From the NCBI RefSeq assembly GCF_049800675.1, contig NZ_JBLOOT010000014.1, positions 1 through 64,000 of the forward strand: a stretch of 64,000 bases of DNA, written 5' to 3'. Shown piece by piece: positions 46,208 to 56,345 of this stretch. The position numbers and the translations under genes are program-made. Numbering within the stretch: position 1 is the stretch's first letter; every line of letters starts with the position of its first letter. Under the pieces are notes generated by a model, which was given only the letters and a program-made list of their open reading frames with translations, was not told where the DNA came from and did no database searches. This DNA comes from Cauispirillum nitrogeniifigens (lineage in GTDB: Bacteria > Pseudomonadota > Alphaproteobacteria > Rhodospirillales > Rhodospirillaceae).

Positions 46208-46915
46208 GTGCCGACCCGCAAGACCGGCGGCGACGAAGCCGCCAGCGCCCAGGCCCTGCCCGAGCCGCATCAGGTGGCCGCCTTCCTGCGCGCCAACCCC
46301 GACTTCCTGCGCGACCACCCCGAGATCGCCGCCGAGGTGCTGCCCGGCCGCGACCTCGGCTCCGGGGTGGCCGACCTCCAGGCCCACACCCTGCGCGCCC
46401 TGCGCGCCGAGTTGGACACCATGCGCAGCGGCGCTGAGGAGCTGATCTTCAACGCCCGCAACAACATGACCACCCAGACCCGCACCCACGACGCGGTCCT
46501 GGCGGTGCTGGCGGCCGACAGCTTCGAGGTGCTGGTGCGCACCCTCACCGACGACCTGCCGGCGCTGTTGCAGGTCGACCTGATCATGCTGTGCTTCGAG
46601 CCGGGCCTGCCCAAGGGCGCGGCGGTCTACGTGCAGGAACTCCAGGCCGGCGCCGTCGACCGCCTGCTGGGCGCCGGCAACGCCAGCCGCCTGCGCTCCC
46701 TGGTCGAGGAGGAGCCGGCGCTGTACGGCTCCGGGCGCGGGCTGGTAGCCTCCGACGCGCTGGTCCGCCTGCCCGTCGGCGGCACCCTGCCGCCGGCCCT
46801 GCTGGCGCTCGGCAGCCGCCACGCCGGGACCTTCCACAGCGGCCAGGCCACCGAGCTGCTGACCTTCCTGGCGGCGGTCATCGGCCATGGGGTGCGGAGA
46901 TGGGTCGCCCGGTAG
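46208..46915 (+). CDS. DUF484 family protein
   Basis: A 235-residue protein. It has the family start (PEPHQVAAFLRANPDFLRDH), a coiled-coil stretch (about 50-85) and a GAF-like C-terminal domain ending in FLAAVIGHGVRRW. It is frequently found just upstream of xerC, as here, where the two genes overlap by 16 bases. The function is unknown. The start is a GTG with GGAGG upstream; four bases separate it from fsa. Confidence 0.92.
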   Translation: MPTRKTGGDEAASAQALPEPHQVAAFLRANPDFLRDHPEIAAEVLPGRDLGSGVADLQAHTLRALRAELDTMRSGAEELIFNARNNMTTQTRTHDAVLAVLAADSFEVLVRTLTDDLPALLQVDLIMLCFEPGLPKGAAVYVQELQAGAVDRLLGAGNASRLRSLVEEEPALYGSGRGLVASDALVRLPVGGTLPPALLALGSRHAGTFHSGQATELLTFLAAVIGHGVRRWVAR

Positions 46916-47841
46916 TCCACTTCCCCGCCGACGACGGACTGCGCGCCGTCATCGACGCGTGGCTGGACTGGCTGGAAGCCGAACGGCGGGCGTCGGCGCA
47001 CACGGTCGCCGCCTACGCCCGCGATCTGGCGGCGTTCCTCGGCTTCCTCGGCGGGCACGTCGGCGGGCAGCCGGACATGGCCATGCTGGCGGGCCTGAGC
47101 GCCGCCGACTTCCGCGCCTACCTCGCCGCCCGCACGGCGGAGGGGCTGTCGCGGACGTCGGTGGCGCGCGCCATGTCCACCCTGCGCGGCTTCTTCAAGT
47201 TCCTCGACCGCAGCGGGCGGCTGTCCAACCAGGCCATCAGCACGGTGCGCAGTCCGCGCCCGCCGCGCGTCGCCCCCCGACCGCTGGGCGAGGACGAAGC
47301 CCGCGACGCCCTGGAGACCATCGGCGAGCTTCAGGAGGAACCGTGGCTGGCCGCCCGCGACATCGCCCTGTTCACCCTGCTCTACGGCTGCGGCCTGCGC
47401 ATCGGCGAGGCGCTGGCGCTGAACGTCGGCGATGCTCCGGCCGGCGACACCATGATTGTTACCGGCAAGGGAGCCAAGCAACGCCTGGTGCCGGTTCTGC
47501 CCATCGTGCGCGAGGCGGTGGCCGACTACCTGGAGCGGCTGCCTTACGACCGCTCCGCCGACGCGCCGCTGTTCGTCGGGGCGCGCGGCAAGCGCCTCAA
47601 CCCCGGTGTGGTGCAGCGGCAGATGCGCCGCCTGCGCCCCTACATCGGGCTGGGCGACAGCGCCACGCCGCATGCCCTGCGCCACAGCTTCGCCACCCAC
47701 CTGCTGGCCCGGGGCGGCGACCTGCGCACCATCCAGGAACTGCTGGGCCATACCTCGCTGGTGACCACCCAGCGCTATACCCAGGTGGACGCCACCCATC
47801 TGGCTTCGGTGCACGCCAAGGCCCATCCGCGCGGCGGCTGA
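46900..47841 (+). CDS. xerC: Tyrosine recombinase XerC
   Basis: A 313-residue recombinase for chromosome dimer resolution. The N-terminal core-binding domain runs to about residue 115. Catalytic residues are R in GCGLRIGEAL, K in GKGAKQR, H and R in HALRHSFATHLL, H in LLGHTSL and Tyr in TTQRYTQVD. The length and lack of an arm domain distinguish it from the island integrase at the left end. Context with DUF484 supports XerC over XerD. Confidence 0.95.
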   Translation: MGRPVVHFPADDGLRAVIDAWLDWLEAERRASAHTVAAYARDLAAFLGFLGGHVGGQPDMAMLAGLSAADFRAYLAARTAEGLSRTSVARAMSTLRGFFKFLDRSGRLSNQAISTVRSPRPPRVAPRPLGEDEARDALETIGELQEEPWLAARDIALFTLLYGCGLRIGEALALNVGDAPAGDTMIVTGKGAKQRLVPVLPIVREAVADYLERLPYDRSADAPLFVGARGKRLNPGVVQRQMRRLRPYIGLGDSATPHALRHSFATHLLARGGDLRTIQELLGHTSLVTTQRYTQVDATHLASVHAKAHPRGG

Positions 47842-47911
47842 CGGCAACCGGCCGTCGCCGGGGCGCGTTGCTCCGACAGAAGGAAACACCCACAAGACGG
47901 AGCAAGCGCAC

Positions 47912-48091
47912 ATGCGTAACCGCACCGACAAGCACGCCCCCAAGTCCCGCCGCTGGAGCCGCCTTCTGGCCGTGGCCACCGCCGGTATCGCCCTCACCCT
48001 GGGCGCCTGCAACACCATGGAGGGCATGGGCCGGGACATGCAGTCCGCCGGCCAGGGCCTGGAAAACGAGGCCGAGGACGCCAACGACTGA
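47912..48091 (+). CDS. Entericidin-family small lipoprotein
   Basis: A 59-residue protein. The signal sequence (SRRWSRLLAVATAGIALTL) ends in a lipobox, LGAC, and the mature part NTMEGMGRDMQSAGQGLENE is the entericidin A/B pattern (CNT.eG.G.D...aG..ie). It would be lipidated and kept in the envelope. GGAG lies nine bases before ATG 47912. Entericidins are small stress-linked lipoproteins. Recognised from its lipobox and family pattern, since it is short. Confidence 0.85.
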   Translation: MRNRTDKHAPKSRRWSRLLAVATAGIALTLGACNTMEGMGRDMQSAGQGLENEAEDAND

Positions 48092-48140
48092 TGCTGGCCG
48101 GGTGGGGGCACCCCGTTTTCGCCCCCGCCGAGTCGAAAGG

Positions 48141-48179
48141 ACGCCGCCGCCACGGAAACCCCATCCGCGCCGGCGGCGT
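48141..48179 (+). terminator. Terminator after the entericidin gene
   Basis: ACGCCGCCG (48141-48149) pairs with CGGCGGCGT (48171-48179) over a 21-nt loop, followed by TTTCCTT, about 50 bases after the entericidin stop. Confidence 0.6.
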
Positions 48180-48270
48180 TTCCTTATCCACACACCAAGC
48201 CAAGCAGGGATCGCGGCGCCGCCGGACCCGTTTCCGGCCCCGGACGTTGCGACGGAACGGGAGGACGGGC

Positions 48271-48432
48271 ATGGACTGGGACACCTCGACCGAACAAGGC
48301 CGCCGCTCACTGATCGCGGCGTTCATTCTCACCCTGCTCATCGCCGGCCCGCTGGTGCTGCTCAACGAGAGCGACCGCGCCGCTCTATCCCCGCAGAGCG
48401 CCATGGCCGACATCCTGGCGCCGCCCGACTGA
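48271..48432 (+). CDS. Small single-pass membrane protein
   Basis: A 53-residue protein with one hydrophobic helix (SLIAAFILTLLIAGPLVLL) after a short acidic and polar N-terminus. GGAGG lies six bases before ATG 48271. No family is recognised. It is followed by the coiled-coil protein gene 37 bases downstream. The good ribosome site and the clean hydrophobic helix support it as real. Confidence 0.55.
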   Translation: MDWDTSTEQGRRSLIAAFILTLLIAGPLVLLNESDRAALSPQSAMADILAPPD

Positions 48433-48469
48433 GCCGCTTCCCTCCCCCTGCCCCACTCGTGGAGGAGTC

Positions 48470-48796
48470 ATGAAAGGTCCCGAGGCCACACGCGGCCGGC
48501 CGCTGGCCGAACGCTTCGCCGATCTGGAAAGCCGTATCAACGCCCTGCGCGCGCGGCAGTCCGCCACGCCGGGCGAACACACCGTCGCCGATCTGGTCAA
48601 CGACCTGCGGGCGCGCTGCGACAGCGTGCGCGCGCGCCTGACCGCCAGCCCGTCCGAAAGGGCGGACGCCCACTTTGCCAACCGGGGCGCCGCGGCGACG
48701 TCGGCCTCTCGGAAGGAAGAAGAGCCACAATCGGCGGAAGCCGCCTACCGCGACCTGGAGGAAGCCTACGAGCGGGCTTTGACGCGCTTCCGCTGA
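48470..48796 (+). CDS. Small charged coiled-coil protein
   Basis: A 108-residue protein, rich in Arg, Glu and Ala, with heptad-like helices at about 10-60 (RFADLESRINALRARQS) and 88-107 (AYRDLEEAYERALTRF). No signal peptide or known domain. GGAGGAG stands directly upstream. It converges with the PGPGW gene, three bases between their stops. Function unknown. Confidence 0.65.
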   Translation: MKGPEATRGRPLAERFADLESRINALRARQSATPGEHTVADLVNDLRARCDSVRARLTASPSERADAHFANRGAAATSASRKEEEPQSAEAAYRDLEEAYERALTRFR

Positions 48797-48799
48797 GGA

Positions 48800-49141
48800 T
48801 CACTCGCCCGGCAGCGGGTCGAGCAGCGGATCGGTCGTCTCGATGAAAGTGCGCAGCCCCGCCGGCAGGCGGGGCGCGGCCCTGGTCATCGCATTGGACA
48901 GGGCCGGCAGGCGGCAGCGCGCCCAACGGATGGCCCGGCGCGCCGTCTCCGACTCGCGGGCCAGCAGCATCAGGCCGGCGACGAACAGCAGCAGCCCGAT
49001 GGGCACCGGCGTCGGCATGATCAGCAGGCCCGCCCCGACCAGCACCCAGCCGAGCGCCAGCAGCCCGCCCCGCCGGACATGGCGCAGCACGGCCGCGAAC
49101 AGGCGGGCGAAGCGGCGGGAGGCGGCGGCGGGCGGAGGCAC
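48800..49141 (-). CDS. PGPGW-like membrane protein
   Basis: A 113-residue protein with a basic N-terminus and two adjacent hydrophobic segments (LLALGWVLVGAGLLIMP and PIGLLLFVAGLMLLA) split by a PTPVP turn, which resembles the putative transmembrane PGPGW family. A soluble C-terminal tail of about 50 residues follows. Role unknown. Confidence 0.65.
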   Translation of the reverse strand: MPPPAAASRRFARLFAAVLRHVRRGGLLALGWVLVGAGLLIMPTPVPIGLLLFVAGLMLLARESETARRAIRWARCRLPALSNAMTRAAPRLPAGLRTFIETTDPLLDPLPGE

Positions 49142-49175
49142 GGCGGGTGTCCGGTCAGCGGGTCAAGGTCAACAC

Positions 49176-50396
49176 CTAAGGCCGGGGAGCGCCCGGTGCA
49201 AGCGACGTGTTCGTGGCACGCTCCCCCCAGGCCATCGCCAGCGGCCCCAGCAGGGCCACCACGGCGACGGAGGCGAAGGCCCAGCCCCACCCCGCGCCGT
49301 CGAGCACCACCCCCAGCGCCAGCGGCCCGACGAAGCCGGCCAGGAAGCCGATCAGGGAATGCACGGCAAGGGTCGCGCCGCGCCGCCCGGCCTCGGCGGT
49401 TTCCACCGCCCCGGTGGTCAGCGCCGCCGAGTCGAGCTGGATCAGCCCGGCATAGAGGATGGTCGCCGCCGCCACCACGCCGTAGGGCAGTCCCGCCAGC
49501 CAGCCCAGCCCCGCCGCTGCCAGCGCCGACAGCACCATGTAGACCCGGACGACCCGCGCCCGCCCCCAGCGGGTCGCCAGTTCGGCACCGCCGATGCTGG
49601 CCGCCATGGCCACCAGGGCGCCCAGCGTCGCCACCGTTGCCGGCGCCGGCCAGCCGCCCAGGCCGCCAGCCGCCGCCACGGCCAGGAAGGCCACCACCCA
49701 GGAGCGGAAGGCGAACAGCTCCCACATATGGGCGGCATAGCCCAGGACGTAGCCCATGGCCGGGCGGTTGCGCAGCACCGGCCGGAAGTCCAGCAGGCGA
49801 GTCGGCGCCTCGTTCTGCTGGGGCGGGCCGGGTTGGGGCGGGGCAGGCTGGCGCGACAGCGCCACGCCCACCGCCAGGACGGCGCCCGCCGCCGCCGCCG
49901 CGAAGGCCCAGCGCCAGCCCAAGACCGCCCCGATCTCGCCGGAGACGAAGTAGCTCAGCGCCGTGCCCAGGCTGAAACTGGCCGTGTACAGCGGCACCGC
50001 GCGGGCGCGGGCGGCAGGCTCCACGCGGTCGACCAGCATGCGCAGGCCGGGCATGTAGGTGCCCGCCAGCCCCACCCCCGCCAGCGCCCGCAGCGCCAAG
50101 GCCGAGGCGAAGCCCTCGGCCCACAGGGCGAAGGCCAGCGACGCCACCGCCGCCACCGCCGCGCCCAGGGCGTAGACCCAGCGGGCATCGACGCGGTCGG
50201 TCAGGGAAATCAGCACCGGCGAAGCCACCGCATAGGCGCCGAAGGTGATGCCGCTGACCCAGCCGGCCTGGGTGTTGGTCAGGCCCCAGGCGTCCTGGAA
50301 CGCCGGCAGCAGGGCGGGAAAGGTGAACACGCCGAGCATGGTCAGCACCTCTGCCAGGCACAGAAGGGCGACGGTGCTGGTCATCGGGCGGCTCAT
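49176..50396 (-). CDS. MFS transporter
   Basis: A 406-residue permease, about 12 hydrophobic helices. The loop after helix 2 (SLTDRVDARWVYALG) and DRVEPAARARAVPLYTASF between helices 4 and 5 are typical of drug/metabolite MFS members. The middle loop is Pro/Gln-rich. I chose ATG 50396; the frame continues upstream but that part is proline-rich and not similar to MFS starts. Substrate unknown. Confidence 0.85.
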   Translation of the reverse strand: MSRPMTSTVALLCLAEVLTMLGVFTFPALLPAFQDAWGLTNTQAGWVSGITFGAYAVASPVLISLTDRVDARWVYALGAAVAAVASLAFALWAEGFASALALRALAGVGLAGTYMPGLRMLVDRVEPAARARAVPLYTASFSLGTALSYFVSGEIGAVLGWRWAFAAAAAGAVLAVGVALSRQPAPPQPGPPQQNEAPTRLLDFRPVLRNRPAMGYVLGYAAHMWELFAFRSWVVAFLAVAAAGGLGGWPAPATVATLGALVAMAASIGGAELATRWGRARVVRVYMVLSALAAAGLGWLAGLPYGVVAAATILYAGLIQLDSAALTTGAVETAEAGRRGATLAVHSLIGFLAGFVGPLALGVVLDGAGWGWAFASVAVVALLGPLAMAWGERATNTSLAPGAPRP

Positions 50397-50503
50397 GGTC
50401 GGGTCCGGCGGCGGGAGGGGCGGCGGGCAGGAAACCCAGGGGGGAATGGTAGCGCCGCCGGCGGCGCGGCCCAACCGCATTCGCGGAAGGGGCATTTTAG
50501 TTG

Positions 50504-50531
50504 TTGCAAACGCCTCGCATTTGCGTATAAC
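50504..50531 (+). promoter_or_regulatory. Candidate promoter of an sRNA
   Basis: TTGCAA (50504-50509), 16-base spacer, TATAAC (50526-50531). It is one of the best sigma-70-like matches in the window and points away from both flanking genes. Confidence 0.5.
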
Positions 50532-50537
50532 GGAGCC

Positions 50538-50628
50538 ATGGATGCGTCGCGGCCTGGCCCGGCGGACTCCTGTCTCAGACCTTCCTCACCTGAAAGGGCG
50601 GCCCCTCGCGGAGCCGCCCTCTTTTTTC
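50538..50628 (+). ncRNA. Candidate small RNA between MFS gene and dps
   Basis: A transcript from the promoter at 50504-50531 would run about 90 nt and end at a strong intrinsic terminator: AGGGCGGC (50595-50602) and GCCGCCCT (50613-50620) form the stem, followed by C-TTTTTT-C. No plus-strand gene precedes the terminator, and dps is on the other strand, so the T-tract is on the wrong side for dps. A short reading frame from ATG 50538 has no ribosome site. Prediction only. Confidence 0.45.
50595..50628 (+). terminator. Rho-independent terminator with T6 tract
   Basis: An 8-bp GC-rich stem with a 10-nt loop and six Ts on the plus strand, 20 bases from the end of the opposing dps gene. Confidence 0.75.
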
Positions 50629-50647
50629 ATGGCCTGCGTGGAGCCGC

Positions 50648-51136
50648 TCAGCCGAGCAGGGCGCGCAGCATCCAGGCGGTCTTTTCGTGCACCTGGAGGC
50701 GCTGGGTCAGCAGGTCGGCCGTCGGCTCGTCGTTGGCCTCGTCGGCCAGCGGGAAGATGGCGCGGGCGGTGCGGATGACCGTCTCGTGGTCCTGGACGAG
50801 CTGGGCGATCATTTCTTCCGCCTTCGGGACGCCGCCTTCTTCCTTGATGCTCGTCAGGGCGGCGAACTGGGCGTAGGAGCCCGGCGCGGCGACGCCCAGG
50901 GAGCGGATGCGCTCGGCGATCAGGTCGACGGCCAGGGCGAGTTCGTTGTACTGCGCCTCGAACATCAGGTGCAGGGTGTTGAACATCGGCCCGGTGACGT
51001 TCCAGTGGAAGTTGTGGGTCTTCAGGTACAGGGTGTAGGTGTCGGCCAGAAGGCGCGACAGGCCCTCGGCGATCTTGACGCGGCTGTCCTCGGACAAGCC
51101 GATGTTGATCTGGCGGGCATCGGAAACGACGGACAT
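50648..51136 (-). CDS. dps: Dps ferritin-like DNA-protection protein
   Basis: A 162-residue Dps. The ferroxidase region KTHNFHWNVTGPMFNTLHLM and the downstream FEAQYNELALAVDLIAERI carry the inter-subunit iron ligands, and QRLQVHEKTAWMLRALL closes the helix bundle. It binds iron and protects DNA during oxidative stress or starvation. GGGGAG lies eight bases before ATG 51136. The divergent promoter region has a small dyad, ATCGG-CATTT-CCGAT (51228-51242), a possible regulator site. Confidence 0.95.
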   Translation of the reverse strand: MSVVSDARQINIGLSEDSRVKIAEGLSRLLADTYTLYLKTHNFHWNVTGPMFNTLHLMFEAQYNELALAVDLIAERIRSLGVAAPGSYAQFAALTSIKEEGGVPKAEEMIAQLVQDHETVIRTARAIFPLADEANDEPTADLLTQRLQVHEKTAWMLRALLG

Positions 51137-51313
51137 CGGTGGGCTCCCCTGGGCTGAGTGCGCGTGAACAAGGGCAGTGTACCGGGAGTCGCCCCGATCA
51201 TGCCAATGGATAGTTCCTGTAACTTTAATCGGCATTTCCGATATATCACGGTGCGGCAACCGGACCTGCCGCCGGACGTTGTTTGCCGGCGAACAACCGA
51301 GGAGCCGCCTCCC

Positions 51314-51826
51314 ATGCTGCGTGCTTTGGTCGTCTGCGCGCTGCTGGCCGCCACCCCGGCGGCCGCCCAGAGCGAGGAGGGCACGGACGTCCCGGACATT
51401 CCGCCTGTCGAGGCGCGCATCGCCCTGGCCCATGGGCTGGTGGAGGATCTGCTGGCGCAGTACGCCCTGGCCGGGCAGGCGCCGGACCCGGAGATCGCGC
51501 CGCTGCCGCCGGGCGCCCTGCCGCGCTGGACCCTGCCCATCCTCGACGATGCCGCCCATGCCCTGGGCGCCCTGGTATCGCTGCGGCCCGAGGCCGCCGA
51601 TCCCCATGCCGTGGCGCGGGCGCAGGCGGCCATCGGTGCCGTCCACGACTCCCTGGCGTGGGACTCGCGCGCGGCGGAGGCGGCGCTGGCGGACCTGGCC
51701 GATGCCCTGGGCACGCTGGCCGACGACCTGCACCAGCAGGCCGAAGCCTCCGACGCCGACGCGGCGGTGAACGACGCCCCCGACGCCGACGCCGACGCGG
51801 CGGTGAACGACGCCGGAGCGGAGTAG
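51314..51826 (+). CDS. Secreted helical protein of unknown function
   Basis: A 170-residue protein with a clear signal peptide (MLRALVVCALLAATPAAAQ, cleavage after AAAQ or AAA). The mature part is Ala- and Asp-rich and helical. The C-terminus contains a duplicated acidic unit (DADAAVNDA twice), encoded by a direct repeat of about 27 bp. The next gene encodes a similar kind of protein; both may be periplasmic. No family recognised. GGAG stands before the start. Confidence 0.7.
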   Translation: MLRALVVCALLAATPAAAQSEEGTDVPDIPPVEARIALAHGLVEDLLAQYALAGQAPDPEIAPLPPGALPRWTLPILDDAAHALGALVSLRPEAADPHAVARAQAAIGAVHDSLAWDSRAAEAALADLADALGTLADDLHQQAEASDADAAVNDAPDADADAAVNDAGAE

Positions 51827-51889
51827 GCGCAACGCCGCTTTCCGCACAGCCGTTTCCTTGCACCCCCGCCGCAGTCCAGGAGGCTTCCC

Positions 51890-52414
51890 ATGCGCCTGCT
51901 CCCGTTCCTCGCCCTGCCGATCGCGTTCGTCGCCACTCTCGGGCCGGTCCAGGCTGCCGACAGCACCGACTCCAGTTCCGGGACGGGCACGGCCATCACG
52001 CGCAGCCTCAAGCCCGGCGATGCCCTCGACGCCCCGCACGTCGGGCCGGGGGTGCAGCGAGACGTTCCGCTGGCGGAGGCCCTGGAAAGGCTGCGCGAGT
52101 CGCAGGACGCCGTGCGGGCCTTGCACCAGGAGGTCGCCGCCGCGCCCTCTGGCGCCGACCGCACCGCCACGCCTTTGGGCGAGCGGGCGCAGAAGGTCCT
52201 CGGCGACGCCCAGCACGCCGTGCAGGCGCTCCAGTACAGCGGCGCGGTGCCGGCCGACAGTCCGCAGGTCCGCGATGCCCTGACCACCATCAGCGAGGCC
52301 CAGGCCGCGCTGCTTCAGGAAGCCGAGTCGGGAGCGCCCGCCCTGGAAACGCTGGGCAACCAGCTCGCGGCGCTGACCATGACGGCGGAGCAGGCGGCGT
52401 CCACCGCGCGCTGA
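51890..52414 (+). CDS. Secreted helical protein of unknown function
   Basis: A 174-residue protein with a signal peptide (MRLLPFLALPIAFVATLGPV, cleavage near VQAAD). The mature part has a Ser/Thr-rich start and long helices with regular Leu/Ala spacing (AEALERLRESQDAVRALHQ). It resembles its upstream neighbour in size and build, 63 bases apart, suggesting an operon. AGGAGG precedes the start. Function unknown. Confidence 0.7.
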   Translation: MRLLPFLALPIAFVATLGPVQAADSTDSSSGTGTAITRSLKPGDALDAPHVGPGVQRDVPLAEALERLRESQDAVRALHQEVAAAPSGADRTATPLGERAQKVLGDAQHAVQALQYSGAVPADSPQVRDALTTISEAQAALLQEAESGAPALETLGNQLAALTMTAEQAASTAR

Positions 52415-52484
52415 ATATCATTCGCACCGATGACGCCGGCATGGTATATCCCAGTATTCCGATAGGCTATACGGGAACGCACGA

Positions 52485-54173
52485 ATGGACGGCGGCCCGC
52501 AGGTCGACATGGTGCTGGCGACCCTGCTGATCCTTGTCTTCGGCATCGCAATGGCCGGTGTCGGCGCCACCGCGGCCTATGTCGCCGCCCGCCGCCGCGC
52601 CCGCGCGGACTCGGCCAAGTACCAGGCAGTGGTGGATACCGCCGTCGACCCCATCGCCGTCATCGACCAGCGCGGCATCGTGCAGTCCTTCAACCGGGCC
52701 GCCGAAAGCACCTTCGGCTACAGCGCGGCGGAGGTTGTCGGCCGCAATGTCAGCATGCTCATGAGCGCCCCGCACGCGGCCAACCATGACGGCTATCTGC
52801 GGCGCTACCTAGCCACCGGGGAGGCGCGCATCATCGGCAGCGGCCGCGAGGTCGAGGGCCTGCGCAAGGACGGCACGACCTTTCCGCTGGAGCTGTCGGT
52901 GGGCGCCTGGCGGGCCGACGGGCATCATTTCTTCACCGGCATCATGCGCGACATCACCGAGCGCAAGCAGGCCGAACTGGCCCTGACCCGCGAACGCGAC
53001 CGGGCGGAGGCGGAGAAGGCGCGCGCCGAGACGGAGCGGGCCCGCGCCGAGGCCGAACGCGACCGCGCCGCGCGGGCCGACCGCGCCAAGACCAACTTCC
53101 TGGCGGCGGCCAGCCATGACCTGCGCCAGCCGGTGCAGAGCCTGATCTTCCAAGCGCACGCCCTGTCGCGCCGCTTGCAGGGGCCGGGCACGGCGCCCAT
53201 CCTGGAGCGGCTGAACGAAAGCCTCGATGCCCTGCGCGCGCTGCTCGACGGGCTTCTCGACATGTCACGGCTGGAGGCCGGGTCGGTGGCCCCGCAGCGC
53301 AAGGCCCTGGACCTGGGCCACCTCATCAACCGCCTGGGGGCCGACCTGCGCCCGCTGGCCGAGGCCAAGGGGCTGGCCCTGCGGTCGGTGCCCCGGCGGG
53401 CGTGGACCAACAGCGATCCGGTACTGCTGGAACGGATGATCCGCAACCTCATGGAAAACGCCGTCCGCCACACCCGGCGCGGCAAGGTGCTGCTGGGCGT
53501 GCGGGCCTGCGGCGAGGCGTGGCGCATCGACGTCATCGACACCGGCGACGGCATCCCGCCCGACCGCGTCGACGACATCTTCGACGAGTTCGTCCAGCTC
53601 GACAGCCGCAACCGCGAAGCCCGCTCCGGCCTGGGCCTCGGCCTGGCCATCGTGCAGCGGCTGGCGGCGCTGCTCGACCATCCGGTGGAACTGGCCAGCC
53701 GGCCGGGCCACGGCACGCGCTTTTCGGTGCGCGTGCCGCACCTGGAGGCCCCGGCAGTCAAGGCCACCCCGGAGGCAGCGGCGGCGGCGGTCGCGGCGGC
53801 CGGCGACAACGGCGCCCTGCTGGTGATCGAGGACGAGCCGCTGATCGCCCTGGGCCTGCGCGACCTGCTGGAGTCCTGGGGCCATCAGGTGGCCGTCGCC
53901 GGGTGCTGGGCCGAGGTCGTGCGCATGGCCGAAGGCGGGCGGCGGCCGCCGGTGGCCATCCTCAGCGACTATCGCCTGGACGGCGGCGAGACGGGCGCCG
54001 ACGCGGTGCGTCTGCTGCGCAACCACTTCGGCGCCACCATCCCGGCCCTGATCATGACCGGCGACACCGCCCCGGAACGCCTGCGCGCCCTGCATGGCGA
54101 GGGCCTCGACGTCCTGCACAAGCCGGTCACGCCGCAGGCCCTGGCCGACAGCCTGAAACGGCTGCGGCCGTAG
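52485..54173 (+). CDS. Hybrid histidine kinase (PAS-kinase-receiver)
   Basis: A 562-residue protein. One N-terminal transmembrane helix (about 10-33) leads into a FixL-like PAS domain (about 42-165) and a coiled coil (170-205). HisKA has the phosphoacceptor in AAASHDLRQPVQSL. HATPase has IRNLMENAVRH, DTGDGIPP and GLGLGLAIV. The C-terminal receiver (about 445-560) has the acidic pair EDE, the Asp in LSDYRLDGG and K in LHKPV. This layout resembles NahK/ErcS'-type kinases. The short outside part suggests an internal signal sensed by PAS; no haem ligand can be asserted. Confidence 0.9.
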   Translation: MDGGPQVDMVLATLLILVFGIAMAGVGATAAYVAARRRARADSAKYQAVVDTAVDPIAVIDQRGIVQSFNRAAESTFGYSAAEVVGRNVSMLMSAPHAANHDGYLRRYLATGEARIIGSGREVEGLRKDGTTFPLELSVGAWRADGHHFFTGIMRDITERKQAELALTRERDRAEAEKARAETERARAEAERDRAARADRAKTNFLAAASHDLRQPVQSLIFQAHALSRRLQGPGTAPILERLNESLDALRALLDGLLDMSRLEAGSVAPQRKALDLGHLINRLGADLRPLAEAKGLALRSVPRRAWTNSDPVLLERMIRNLMENAVRHTRRGKVLLGVRACGEAWRIDVIDTGDGIPPDRVDDIFDEFVQLDSRNREARSGLGLGLAIVQRLAALLDHPVELASRPGHGTRFSVRVPHLEAPAVKATPEAAAAAVAAAGDNGALLVIEDEPLIALGLRDLLESWGHQVAVAGCWAEVVRMAEGGRRPPVAILSDYRLDGGETGADAVRLLRNHFGATIPALIMTGDTAPERLRALHGEGLDVLHKPVTPQALADSLKRLRP

Positions 54174-54202
54174 GCGGGAAGCAGGAGGCTTCTACAGCGC
54201 CC

Positions 54203-54484
54203 TCAGGCGACGTCCTTCCAGTCGTGCCGCAGGGTGGCGGCGCTGGTCAGCAGGTCGCGGAAGTTGGCGGTGGAGGCTTCGACCACAAGGACCCGGTCCT
54301 TGGCTTCGAGCGCGGTGTTGACGTGCTCGTAGATGGTTTCGCAGGACTTGTCGGTCTTGAGATACCAGACGGTGTTGAGAAGCTGGTGCGCCGTCTCGGC
54401 CCCCAGGGCCTGGATGCGCTTGGTCACGGTGTCAACGGCGGGGGCCCCGCCCATGACGTCGAAAGCCACGATGTAGTGGGCCAT
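54203..54484 (-). CDS. Small ferredoxin-fold (Cas2/VapD-like) protein
   Basis: A 93-residue protein. It starts with a strand ending in Asp (HYIVAFDV), then a helix (VTKRIQALGAE), a strand with NTVWYLKTDKS, another helix and a final strand DRVLVVEA. This order resembles Cas2-like and VapD-like small proteins, but no CRISPR array or cas gene is nearby. It may be an RNase-like toxin, a regulator or neither. The assignment rests on fold pattern only. Confidence 0.55.
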   Translation of the reverse strand: MAHYIVAFDVMGGAPAVDTVTKRIQALGAETAHQLLNTVWYLKTDKSCETIYEHVNTALEAKDRVLVVEASTANFRDLLTSAATLRHDWKDVA

Positions 54485-54567
54485 GACGCGTCTCCTTGGA
54501 TCGCTCTGGGGGGAGCGGCGCCAGGATACCCATATTTTTATTGTAGGTAAAGCGACAAGCCAGCGAA

Positions 54568-54595
54568 AAGGCCGCCCCCCGAGGGGAGCGGCCTT
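54568..54595 (-). terminator. groEL terminator
   Basis: AAGGCCGC (54568-54575) pairs with GCGGCCTT (54588-54595), with an inner GC stem. On the minus strand it ends with a TTTT tract, about 45 bases after the groEL stop. Confidence 0.75.
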
Positions 54596-54637
54596 CCCGT
54601 AACGCAGCCGAAGAGGCTGGGAGCCTGTGCTTCTCCC

Positions 54638-56284
<1,647 letters not shown>

Positions 56285-56345
56285 GTATCTCGTCCTTAAA
56301 TCGGAGTTCGACGGAATGATGGGAGGAGAGCGAGCGCCGGAACGC

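Noticed and set aside
54203..54484. Cas2 as evidence of a CRISPR-Cas locus
   Set aside because: No repeats, cas1 or effector genes lie nearby; only the small-protein fold is similar.
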